From assembly GCF_021404405.1 (NCBI RefSeq), contig NZ_JABFTV010000006.1, positions 1 through 64,000 on the forward strand: a DNA stretch of 64,000 bases. Reading direction: 5' to 3'. Source of the DNA: Billgrantia aerodenitrificans (GTDB lineage Bacteria > Pseudomonadota > Gammaproteobacteria > Pseudomonadales > Halomonadaceae). Below the pieces are notes generated by a model. That model searched no databases, was not told the origin of the DNA, and was given only the letters and a program-made list of their open reading frames with translations. Below, one piece after another: positions 1-7,031 of this stretch. Within the stretch, counting starts at the first letter, position 1, and each line of letters opens with the position of its first letter. The position numbers and the translations under genes were made by a program.

Positions 1-382
1 CCTCAGGCTCCGGCTGCCACGCATCAGGTCGTTGCGTCGCGCCATAGCGTGCCAGCACCACACTGTCCTTCTTATCTGTTTTGCCGCGTACTCCCAGGCT
101 ACGGGAGAAGTCACGCACCTGGGCGGGGTTGAGGACATAAACCTGGATGCCGGCAGCATGCAGCCAATAGGCGAGCGTTTCGTGATAGATGCCGGTGGCT
201 TCCATCACAACGTGCAACTGGTCCAATGGCTCACCGGTTTGGTGCTCAAGCCATTCCAGCAGGTGTGGAAAGTCCTGCCGCCGATTGCCGAATACACGCG
301 TCTTGACCTTTCCAGTCGCCTCATCGCGTAGCCAGGCGCAGTCGAGCTTCTGCTTACTGACGTCGATACCGATCACTGCCAT
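1..382 (-). CDS. IS110-family transposase, N-terminal part (cut by window edge)
   Basis: The reverse strand from an ATG at 380-382 encodes a protein beginning MAVIGIDVSKQKLDCAWL, with MEATGIYHE near residue 60 and NPAQVRDFSRSLGVRGKTDK near residue 85. These are hallmarks of the RuvC-like DEDD catalytic domain of IS110/IS1111-family recombinases: the GIDVSK block carries the first Asp and the EATG block the Glu. The frame runs open to the window edge, so only about 127 residues are visible and the C-terminal Tnp_20 serine domain lies outside. The family moves without terminal inverted repeats and, in characterised members, is guided by an RNA from its own non-coding end. The element sits at the outer border of the iron locus, 200 bp from the fhuF-like gene. 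Confidence 0.9.
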   Translation of the reverse strand, partial: MAVIGIDVSKQKLDCAWLRDEATGKVKTRVFGNRRQDFPHLLEWLEHQTGEPLDQLHVVMEATGIYHETLAYWLHAAGIQVYVLNPAQVRDFSRSLGVRGKTDKKDSVVLARYGATQRPDAWQPEPE

Positions 383-583
383 GTCTCGTCGCCTTTCCTT
401 GTTCGTGCAGCCTCACTCCGATTGGGGAGGGGCTTGGATACCATTCAAGCTATCGAGATAGTAGGCATCAGGGGGCATAATCTAAGTCCCAGGCTGTAGC
501 GCCTCAGGCTCTGCGGATGCTCACCCTGATGCCAAGGCCTGCTGGTAGCTAATCAACAAGCCCGGAGAGACACAAGGCTCTGC
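383..583 (-). other. Non-coding segment upstream of the IS110 transposase, possible bridge-RNA region
   Basis: About 200 bp without a gene separate the transposase start from the FhuF-like gene. In IS110-group elements the long non-coding end upstream of the recombinase encodes a structured bridge RNA, so this segment is the expected place for one. It contains short inverted and direct repeats (for example CCTGATGCC and GGCATCAGG around 465-535, and GCCTCAGGCTCTGCGGATG at 501-519). Neither the element boundary nor an RNA fold can be set by eye. Part of the segment may also be the fhuF promoter. Confidence 0.3.
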
Positions 584-1408
584 GTGCACTCCAAAGCAGA
601 CCTCCATCAACTGCCGACGCGACACTGCCACATGATCGAACTACTGACCCCTGTCTTCCAGGGCGAGTGGGCTCACCATGGTGAAGCACTGATCTGCAGC
701 AAGACCGCAGGAAGCCATGCATACCGACTTGCCGACCTGCTCGACCAACCTCGGGAGATCGATGACATCCTGATAAGGCGGGCTCGTTTCGTCGGTTGCG
801 ACGACTTGCGTCCCGTAGCAGTGGTCTGGTTGCTGAAATACGTCACCCTGCTGGTCCCCCCCGTCGCTGTGGCCGCGTCCGTACTGGAACATGGATTTCC
901 CGTCGGCCCTAAGGACATTTCGGTGATATTGGACGACGATGCAGAACCGGTAGCCTTCGTCATTCCGCATCTCGGCGAGAGCATTGCCGGTCTCGATACC
1001 CAGCGACGCTATGCCCCACTGCTCCAGGAGCATCTGGAACCGCTGATTGACTATCTCTCCACGCGCACACGTGTGCCGACCAAACTCCTGTGGGGAAACG
1101 TCTCCCGGCGCCTGGAATCCATTCTCATCCTGTCACAGCAATTGACGGAATACCCTCCCGAGACCGCCCAACGAGCTGCCAGCGACAAGGAATACCTACT
1201 GGAACGGAAAACATGGCCAGGCGGCCAGCGCAACCCGATGTTCAGCCACAAGCGCCACGCTACCCGGATCACCGAAGCAGGAGAAGTGCCGGTACGCCTG
1301 CACCGGCATTGCTGTCTCGTTTACCGCCTGCCAGGGAAGGGTTACTGCGGCCTCTGCCCTCTCTCCCCCGAGTTCCGCAAGAGGAAGGGGGCCACTTACA
1401 CCTCATGA
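584..1408 (+). CDS. FhuF-like ferric-siderophore reductase
   Basis: The 274-residue protein ends with the signature of FhuF-type [2Fe-2S] ferric-siderophore reductases: adjacent cysteines followed by ten residues and then C-x2-C (CCLVYRLPGKGYCGLCPL, about residues 247-264). FhuF proteins sit at the inner face of the cytoplasmic membrane and reduce ferric hydroxamate complexes so that iron is released in the cytosol. The length matches the family (about 250-280 residues). The first start is GTG with a GGAGAG about 14 nt upstream; ATG at 632 would remove 16 residues and is a real alternative. The gene lies just upstream of a TonB siderophore receptor, which fits reduction of the imported siderophore. 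Confidence 0.8.
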   Translation: MHSKADLHQLPTRHCHMIELLTPVFQGEWAHHGEALICSKTAGSHAYRLADLLDQPREIDDILIRRARFVGCDDLRPVAVVWLLKYVTLLVPPVAVAASVLEHGFPVGPKDISVILDDDAEPVAFVIPHLGESIAGLDTQRRYAPLLQEHLEPLIDYLSTRTRVPTKLLWGNVSRRLESILILSQQLTEYPPETAQRAASDKEYLLERKTWPGGQRNPMFSHKRHATRITEAGEVPVRLHRHCCLVYRLPGKGYCGLCPLSPEFRKRKGATYTS

Positions 1409-1501
1409 ACCATTAGCCAGCCTGGATACCAAGCACTGCAAGACTATCCCTGGCAGCCAGTCACTAGGGTGTTTCCATCCAGTCACATATTGCACATTTA
1501 T

Positions 1502-1520
1502 GATAACAATTATTATTACG
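1502..1520 (+). promoter_or_regulatory. Fur-box-like operator upstream of first TonB receptor
   Basis: GATAACAATTATTATTACG matches the 19-bp Fur consensus GATAATGATAATCATTATC at 13 positions by direct count. It lies 50 bp before the receptor start, in an AT-rich stretch that stands out from its surroundings. Iron-dependent repression of the receptor is inferred. Confidence 0.6.
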
Positions 1521-1570
1521 ATTAGCCCGGGAGAAAACTGCCCCTGCCATGACAACATTGGAGACCAAAA

Positions 1571-3739
1571 ATGCATCAACCCCCTTTACGCAGGCCCCTT
1601 CTGACCATTGCCATCGCTGCCACCTGCGGCACCGTGCTGGCACCATTCCCCTCTATCGCTCTAGCGCAGAATGCCTCCGCGGATGACGCAGAGACAGGCC
1701 AGCAGCTCGACACTGTAACTATTTACGGCACCCTCCCGTCCCGCTATGAAGGCCGGTACGCCGACACGGCACTGCGCATTCCCAAGGACATTGCCGAAGT
1801 ACCACGCACCATCGACGTCATTCCCGAGCAGTTCCTGCTCGACCAGCAGGCACGGGAAATGGCGGATGCTTTTCGGCTATCGCCCAATATGGTCGTTGGC
1901 GACGGTTATGGCGGTAGCCGCGAGCATACTTTGATCCGCGGCTTCAATCGCAACGACAATATCTACCGCAATGGCGTTCCATCGGGTAATGCCAGTCGTG
2001 TGGATCCCGCCACGATCGACAATGTCCAGATCATCAAGGGGCCGGTTGCGGATATCGGGAGGATGTCTCCAGGTGGCATCGTCAATATCGAAACCAAGCA
2101 GCCGCAGTTCCAGCGAGAACATTCCGTATCGACGACCTTCGACGAGCACGGACAGCGCCGTGGCGTATTCGATCTCACCGGTCCGGTCGGAAACAGTCAA
2201 AACTTGGCCTACCGGATAACGGGTGCCGCCGAGGATAGCGATACCTTCCGCGATACCACGGTCGACCGGCAGTTCCTGTCGTCTTCGTTGCTCTGGCAGG
2301 GCGACTCAGGCGTGCGTATCGGCGTCAACCATGAATACACTCGGGATCGCCGCGACATCGACAGAGGGCTGATTACGGTGCCAACGGGAGATTCGAGACG
2401 CGAGATTGCCGACGTTCCCTTCGATACCCGCTACGATGCCAATATCCCCAACGAGCGCGACTCCAAAGCCCACCTTGTCGAACTCAATGTCACCATCCCA
2501 CTGGTCAACCCGGCTTGGGAGATCGAAAACAAGCTCTTCTACAGTCGTGAAGACAACGAAGATATCCGCGCCGAAGTTGCTGCTGTCGGCTCTGATGGCG
2601 TATTGGCCAGGAGAGTGCTAAGCAACCAAGATCAGGAAATAGTACATAGATTCGCCCGCTCCCAGCTCATTGGCGAGATCGACACAGCCATGCCAATGCG
2701 GCTGGCAACGGGTGTCGAATATCGTGAATACAATCAGGAGTGGAAAAATTTTTCCGGCAATATCCAGGCAGGCGGAACAGTCAGCAACCCTGACTCATTC
2801 TCACTAGTAAACGATATTGACACACCCAGCCGTGCCCAGCACTTCGATGCTTCACTTAAGTCCTATGGTGTGTTTTCCGCTACCGAGTTCTCGCTAACCG
2901 ATACTCTTACCCTTGATCTAGGCCTCAGATACGAAACATTTAGCAATGATTACCACAATGAAAACCTGCTGACAGGGGAAACTACCGAACTGGATTCGGG
3001 AAGAATGAACAAGCTGACCAAGGGACTCGGACTGGTGTGGGAAACGACCCCGGGCTTGAACCTTTATATCAGCTATGCCGATACCTTCGAACCCCAGAAT
3101 ATCTTTTTTGGCGATCAACGGGTCATTGAGCAGAATCCCAGCGAGGGCCGGCAAGTTGAAGCAGGGATGAAATGGAGATCAGCTGACAACCGCTATTTCA
3201 TCACTGGAGCCATCTTTGATATTCGTGAAGACAATGTCGTCGAGTTCGTCAACGGAGAGCCTGTGCCAACGGGTGGCATCACTTCCAAGGGCGCGGAGGT
3301 TTCGGTGGCCGCCAATCCGATCGATGGCTTCAACGTGCGTGGTGGGGTCGGCGTACTGGATGCCGAGATAGATAGCGACAATGACGCAACGGATGGCAAC
3401 CGCCCGCGTAACGTGCCGAAGACTACCGCCAGTCTGTGGGCAAGTTACGAATTCCAGAACCCAGAAAGCGCCCTCAGGGGGCTGGGAATAGGCAGCGGTA
3501 TCACCTATGCCAGCAACCGCTATGGGGACAATACACACTCCTTCGAACTTGGCGACTATACCATTCTCGACACCGGCCTCTGGTACTACCTACCGGTCGG
3601 AAATGGCAACCGCCTGCGCTTCGACCTAGGCGTCAAGAACGTCACCGATGAGGAGTATATCGTTGCGTCCGGTGGTAACACTCGGATCAGCGTCGGCAAC
3701 CCCAGAACATTCTTTGGCGGTATTCGCTTCGAGTTCTGA
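1571..3739 (+). CDS. TonB-dependent siderophore receptor
   Basis: This 722-residue outer-membrane receptor begins with a signal peptide (RRPLLTIAIAAT... cleaved near ALAQ, about residue 33). A TonB-box-like LDTVTIYGT follows near residue 46, then the plug domain with IRGFNRN, IEIIKGP-like (VQIIKGPV) and GGIVNIETK motifs. The rest is a 22-strand barrel ending in the aromatic terminus RFEF. It is typical of the FhuE/FpvA/FcuA class that imports ferric hydroxamate or mixed siderophores. The start is ATG with GGAG about 9 nt upstream. A Fur-box-like site lies just before it and a strong hairpin follows. The substrate is probably the siderophore of the adjacent NRPS, but a xenosiderophore cannot be excluded. 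Confidence 0.93.
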   Translation: MHQPPLRRPLLTIAIAATCGTVLAPFPSIALAQNASADDAETGQQLDTVTIYGTLPSRYEGRYADTALRIPKDIAEVPRTIDVIPEQFLLDQQAREMADAFRLSPNMVVGDGYGGSREHTLIRGFNRNDNIYRNGVPSGNASRVDPATIDNVQIIKGPVADIGRMSPGGIVNIETKQPQFQREHSVSTTFDEHGQRRGVFDLTGPVGNSQNLAYRITGAAEDSDTFRDTTVDRQFLSSSLLWQGDSGVRIGVNHEYTRDRRDIDRGLITVPTGDSRREIADVPFDTRYDANIPNERDSKAHLVELNVTIPLVNPAWEIENKLFYSREDNEDIRAEVAAVGSDGVLARRVLSNQDQEIVHRFARSQLIGEIDTAMPMRLATGVEYREYNQEWKNFSGNIQAGGTVSNPDSFSLVNDIDTPSRAQHFDASLKSYGVFSATEFSLTDTLTLDLGLRYETFSNDYHNENLLTGETTELDSGRMNKLTKGLGLVWETTPGLNLYISYADTFEPQNIFFGDQRVIEQNPSEGRQVEAGMKWRSADNRYFITGAIFDIREDNVVEFVNGEPVPTGGITSKGAEVSVAANPIDGFNVRGGVGVLDAEIDSDNDATDGNRPRNVPKTTASLWASYEFQNPESALRGLGIGSGITYASNRYGDNTHSFELGDYTILDTGLWYYLPVGNGNRLRFDLGVKNVTDEEYIVASGGNTRISVGNPRTFFGGIRFEF

Positions 3740-3760
3740 TGAAGCCCTAATGCTAAAACA

Positions 3761-3787
3761 TAGGCAGGGGGCTAAGCCCCCTGCCTA
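3761..3787. terminator. Strong hairpin terminator after the receptor gene
   Basis: TAGGCAGGGGGCT pairs perfectly with AGCCCCCTGCCTA (13 bp, minimal loop) 21 bp after the receptor stop. The run TGTTTTA follows it on the minus strand and no T-run follows on the plus strand. It may serve the convergent (now broken) exporter gene better than the receptor, or both. Confidence 0.65.
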
Positions 3788-3790
3788 CAA

Positions 3791-4207
3791 CTAAACAACC
3801 ACTCCAATTAAAATGAAAAATGTGATCATGTTTGCCGCTCTCCAACCGCGCCAGCCAGGGAAATAGCGGTCGTCGTGGGAGATCACTTCCTTGAATAGCA
3901 GATCTTGGTCCGCAGCCCACTCGTCGAAGACCAGCTCCTCCCAATAGCCACCACCAGTAGCGCGCAACTCCGCCAGGGCGTGCTACCCCAGGCGTTCGAA
4001 CAGCACTACAGACGACATGCGGCTCAGCATCAATGCCACCGCCACGGCGGCAAAGAGCCAGGCGATACCGGCGCGGCTTTCTGCATCGCTGGTCAAGGCA
4101 GCGTTGATCTGCGCGATCAACAACACGCTGCATAACCCCGCCCCTACGCTGGCCAGGGTTGCGGCCAGCATCAAGGCGAGGGAACGACGAATCAGAAAGG
4201 AGAGCAC
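3791..4207 (-). pseudogene. Decayed PvdE/SyrD-type cyclic-peptide/siderophore ABC exporter
   Basis: From ATG 4207 the reverse strand encodes MLSFLIRRSLALMLAATLAS..., which looks like the first transmembrane segments of the PvdE/SyrD fused permease-ATPase family. It runs to VVLFERLG and then an in-frame TAG at 3983-3985. The same frame continues with HALAELR and jumps directly to FDEWAADQD, the Walker B/D-loop block of this family (LVFDEWAADQDP). It then jumps again from FKE to VISHDDRYF, the H-loop. An intact protein is about 550 residues; here fewer than 140 codons remain, so most of the membrane domain, Walker A and signature motif are gone. The reading frame survives across the deletions, with one premature stop. 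It was probably the exporter of the neighbouring peptide siderophore. Confidence 0.8.
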
Positions 4208-4360
4208 AGCGACCTCACTCGAACGGGAGACCTATTTAGCTGACGAGCGACACCCCGGAAAGTTATCGACCGACGACAAAAATTAAACAAGGCGCATTCT
4301 CATTCGTCATCAAGGTGAGCAGGCCACTTGCCTTCGCGAGCCCCTGACAGGAGCCCAGCA
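4208..4360. promoter_or_regulatory. Intergenic region with candidate iron-starvation promoter for the tailoring genes
   Basis: TAAAC at 4284-4288, a 16-bp spacer and CGT at 4305-4307 resemble the PvdS-type iron-starvation sigma element (TAAAT-N16-CGT) known from Pseudomonas. A half Fur-like TTCTCATT lies inside the spacer. The match is short, and similar spacing occurs by chance, so this is only a lead. The segment also carries the upstream side of the dead exporter gene. Confidence 0.25.
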
Positions 4361-5467
4361 GTGTCTACCACCGTTCAAGCAGAACCGCATGCCACGCCGC
4401 AACGTACGGCAGCCAACGAGTTCGTCTCCTACCCCCATGGCGTACCGCATCGGGTCGACCACGATGCCGAAGCCCATCGCCTGCATGTCGAGAGCGACCG
4501 TCACAGCGCCACCTGGCGCCTGGACAAAAACGCCGGCCGGCTGGCGCTCACCTGGCCTACCAGCAGCGCCCCACCACACGCTGCCACCCTCGCGGCCATC
4601 GAGACCGCCTTTGCCTTGCATCCCGACAGCCAGACATTGCAGCTGCAGGTGCCGGAGGCCATGTACCCATCGCTGCGCCATACCGGCATCGTGGTGGACG
4701 ATAGTGAGGGAGTGCCCTGGGTGCCCGCCGAGCTGTTCTGGCAACAGCCTGACCTGTGGCTTCCCTCCCCCAAGTCACTACCCTATCCGCAGCAGCCGAT
4801 CTCGAGCGATGGTCGACGCCATCCGCGCCGCCCGCCCAAGCCCGAGGGCACCGTCTACCGGCGCTATATTCCCTGGTTGAAGGCTACCCTGAGCTTTCGC
4901 GTCCTCGACCTGGAACGCGACCTCGAGTGCTTCAGCCGCTGGATGAACGATCCGGTGGTAGCCCACTTCTGGGAGGAACAGGGCGACCTGGCCCAACATC
5001 GCCACCGCCTGGAAGCGACCCTGGGCCATCCCAACGCCCTGCCGCTGATCGCTTGCTTCGATGACCAGCCCTTCGGCTACTTCGAGGCTTACTGGGCCAA
5101 GGAGGACCGCCTCGGTGCCTACTACGATGCCGATGACTTCGACCGCGGCTGGCACCTGCTGATCGGCGAAGCCGCCTTCCGCGGCACGCCCTACGTCGCC
5201 GCCTGGCTGCCTTCCATCTCTCACTACCTGTTTCTGGACGACTGCCGCACCCAGCGCCTGGTTATCGAGCCTCGCGTAGACAACGCCAAGATGCTCTACA
5301 ACCTGGCGCGCTGCGGTTACGCCCACCTCAAGGCATTCGACTTCCCGCATAAGCGGGCCATGCTCGGCATGCAGCTACGCGAGCACTTCTTCAACGAGCG
5401 CAGCTGGATTCCCCAGCCACCTCACCCCGGCTCGGCCCCCAGACCCGACCCGCGCTTCTCTCGATAA
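4361..5467 (+). CDS. Siderophore N-acyltransferase (GNAT, IucB/AlcB/MbtK family)
   Basis: The C-terminal half (from about residue 175) is a GNAT acyltransferase of the type acting on hydroxylated lysine or ornithine side chains. It shows a hydrophobic strand with FGYFEAYWAKEDRLGAYY, then DRGWHLLIGE, YLFLDD and RLVIEPRVDN, the acyl-CoA binding and core region of IucB/RhbD/PvdYII-like enzymes. The role is to acylate N5-hydroxyornithine made by the next gene, giving a hydroxamate. The acyl group is most simply acetyl, but the sequence does not fix it. GTG at 4361 was preferred because CAGGAG precedes it by 7 nt; a TTG 33 nt upstream has no such signal. It is followed after 23 bp by the hydroxylase, so the two are cotranscribed. 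Confidence 0.85.
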   Translation: MSTTVQAEPHATPQRTAANEFVSYPHGVPHRVDHDAEAHRLHVESDRHSATWRLDKNAGRLALTWPTSSAPPHAATLAAIETAFALHPDSQTLQLQVPEAMYPSLRHTGIVVDDSEGVPWVPAELFWQQPDLWLPSPKSLPYPQQPISSDGRRHPRRPPKPEGTVYRRYIPWLKATLSFRVLDLERDLECFSRWMNDPVVAHFWEEQGDLAQHRHRLEATLGHPNALPLIACFDDQPFGYFEAYWAKEDRLGAYYDADDFDRGWHLLIGEAAFRGTPYVAAWLPSISHYLFLDDCRTQRLVIEPRVDNAKMLYNLARCGYAHLKAFDFPHKRAMLGMQLREHFFNERSWIPQPPHPGSAPRPDPRFSR

Positions 5468-5490
5468 CCACGACACCCACGAGGATTCAC

Positions 5491-6795
5491 ATGCGTATTC
5501 ACGACCTGATCGGTATCGGCTTCGGCCCCTCCAACATCGCCCTGGCCATCGCCCTCGAAGAGCAGGACCAAAGGGGGCAGGCGCGAGATGCCTTCTTCAT
5601 CGAACGTCAGCCCGCCTTCGCCTGGCACCCGGACATGATGCTCGACCACGCCCATATGCAGATCTCCTTCCTCAAGGATCTGGTCACCCCTCGCGCACCC
5701 TCCAGCCACTACACCTTCTTGAACTACCTGCATGCCAAAGGCCGACTGCAGGACTTCATCAACCTGCAGACGTTCTTCCCCAGCCGCCACGAGTTCAACG
5801 ACTACCTGTCCTGGGTGGCATCGCACTTCGAGGAACGCTGCAGCTATGGCGAAGAGGTCGTCGAAGTGCTGCCCCACGGCGAGAATGATGACATCACGCT
5901 GCTACGCGTCTGCTCGCGAGACGCCAACGGCAACCACCACGAGCGCCTGACGCGCTCCCTGGTGATCGGCGTTGGCGGCGCACCCAATGTTCCGCCCTGT
6001 TTTGCCGGGCTCTACGACGATCCCAGGGTCTTCCACTCCAGCCACTACCTCAGGGAGCTGGCGCGGCAAAAGTCGCCGCGACGCATCGCCGTGGTCGGTG
6101 CCGGGCAGAGCGCTGCCGAGATCTTCCTCGACCTCCACAATCGCCCCGGCATCGAGGTCGACCTCATCACCCGGGCCTGGGCATTCAAACCCTCCGATGA
6201 CAGCCCCTTCGTCAATGAAATCTTCAACCCCGAGTACACCGACTATGTGTTCAACAACCCCACCGGCCAGCGCCAGGCGCTGATGCAGGAGTACAAGAGC
6301 ACCAACTACTCAGCGCCCGACCTGGCGCTGATCGAGCAGATCTACAACGTGTTCTACCAGCAGAAGGTCACCGGCGAGACGCGCCATCGCTTCCGCCGCC
6401 GCCATGAGGTCACCCACGCCGAATCGACGGCGGACGGCGTGCGACTGGACATCACCGAACTGGATAGCGGCGCCACGGACACGGCCAACTTCGACGCCGT
6501 CGTGCTGGCCACGGGCTACCGGCGCGACGTGCACGAGACGCTGCTCGACCCGCTCAAGCCCCACCTAGGCGACTTCGCCGTCGATCGTCACTACCGCGTA
6601 TTCACCCCACCCCACTTCAAGCCGGCAATTTTCCTGCAGGGATGCTGCGAGCCCACCCACGGCCTAAGCGATACGCTGCTGTCGATCTTGGCGTCACGCA
6701 CCCAGGAGATCTGCGAAGTGCTCGACGCCACGCTCCCGGCAGCGGGAGAAAGCTACTCCAGTGCTCAGGCAGAAAGCGCATTAAGCACGAACTAG
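5491..6795 (+). CDS. pvdA: L-ornithine N5-monooxygenase
   Basis: A 434-residue flavin-dependent N-hydroxylase closely resembling PvdA. It has the FAD loop GIGFGPSN at residues 8-15, the substrate-side block QISFLKDLVTPRAPSSHYTF near residue 55, the NADPH loop VVGAGQSAAE near residue 200, ATGYRRD near residue 340, and the C-terminal GLSDTLLSILASR. It oxidises the side-chain amine of free L-ornithine to N5-hydroxyornithine, the first step toward a hydroxamate ligand. Lysine (IucD-like) is the alternative substrate, but the FLKDLV and EFNDYLSWVASHF regions are PvdA-like. ATG is preceded by GAGGA. It forms a two-gene unit with the acyltransferase upstream. Confidence 0.92.
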   Translation: MRIHDLIGIGFGPSNIALAIALEEQDQRGQARDAFFIERQPAFAWHPDMMLDHAHMQISFLKDLVTPRAPSSHYTFLNYLHAKGRLQDFINLQTFFPSRHEFNDYLSWVASHFEERCSYGEEVVEVLPHGENDDITLLRVCSRDANGNHHERLTRSLVIGVGGAPNVPPCFAGLYDDPRVFHSSHYLRELARQKSPRRIAVVGAGQSAAEIFLDLHNRPGIEVDLITRAWAFKPSDDSPFVNEIFNPEYTDYVFNNPTGQRQALMQEYKSTNYSAPDLALIEQIYNVFYQQKVTGETRHRFRRRHEVTHAESTADGVRLDITELDSGATDTANFDAVVLATGYRRDVHETLLDPLKPHLGDFAVDRHYRVFTPPHFKPAIFLQGCCEPTHGLSDTLLSILASRTQEICEVLDATLPAAGESYSSAQAESALSTN

Positions 6796-6952
6796 ATAGC
6801 CATGCATGCAGCCATCGCCACTCCGGCCTGAGCGGCCTGCGTCGGTAGCTCTATCCAAGGCTTCCCATCTTGCATCCCGACATCCGTCATCTCATGCCAG
6901 CACGGCGCAGCCTGACTCGGCATGAGTACCTCCGGTTGCATATGGGCGCCTC
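6796..6952. other. Non-coding gap upstream of second receptor
   Basis: About 155 bp of mixed composition between the hydroxylase stop and the AT-rich operator of the next receptor. I see no gene, no convincing terminator hairpin and no repeat here. Confidence 0.5.
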
Positions 6953-6987
6953 ATCAATGATACTAAATACAAATAATAACAATTCTA
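6953..6987 (+). promoter_or_regulatory. Overlapping Fur-box-like sites upstream of second TonB receptor
   Basis: Two overlapping 19-mers, at 6953-6971 and 6969-6987, each match the Fur consensus at 11 of 19 positions by direct count. They form an AT-rich island 45-80 bp before the receptor start. Individually weak, together they resemble the extended operators found before iron-uptake genes. Confidence 0.45.
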
Positions 6988-7031
6988 TTTAAGATCAGGC
7001 ATCATCAAACGGAACCCCAGAGAAATTCACC

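Noticed and set aside
3740..4360. Frameshift in the exporter remnant as sequencing error
   Set aside because: Large missing parts (most membrane helices, Walker A, signature motif) cannot be explained by single-base errors; the gene is truly decayed.
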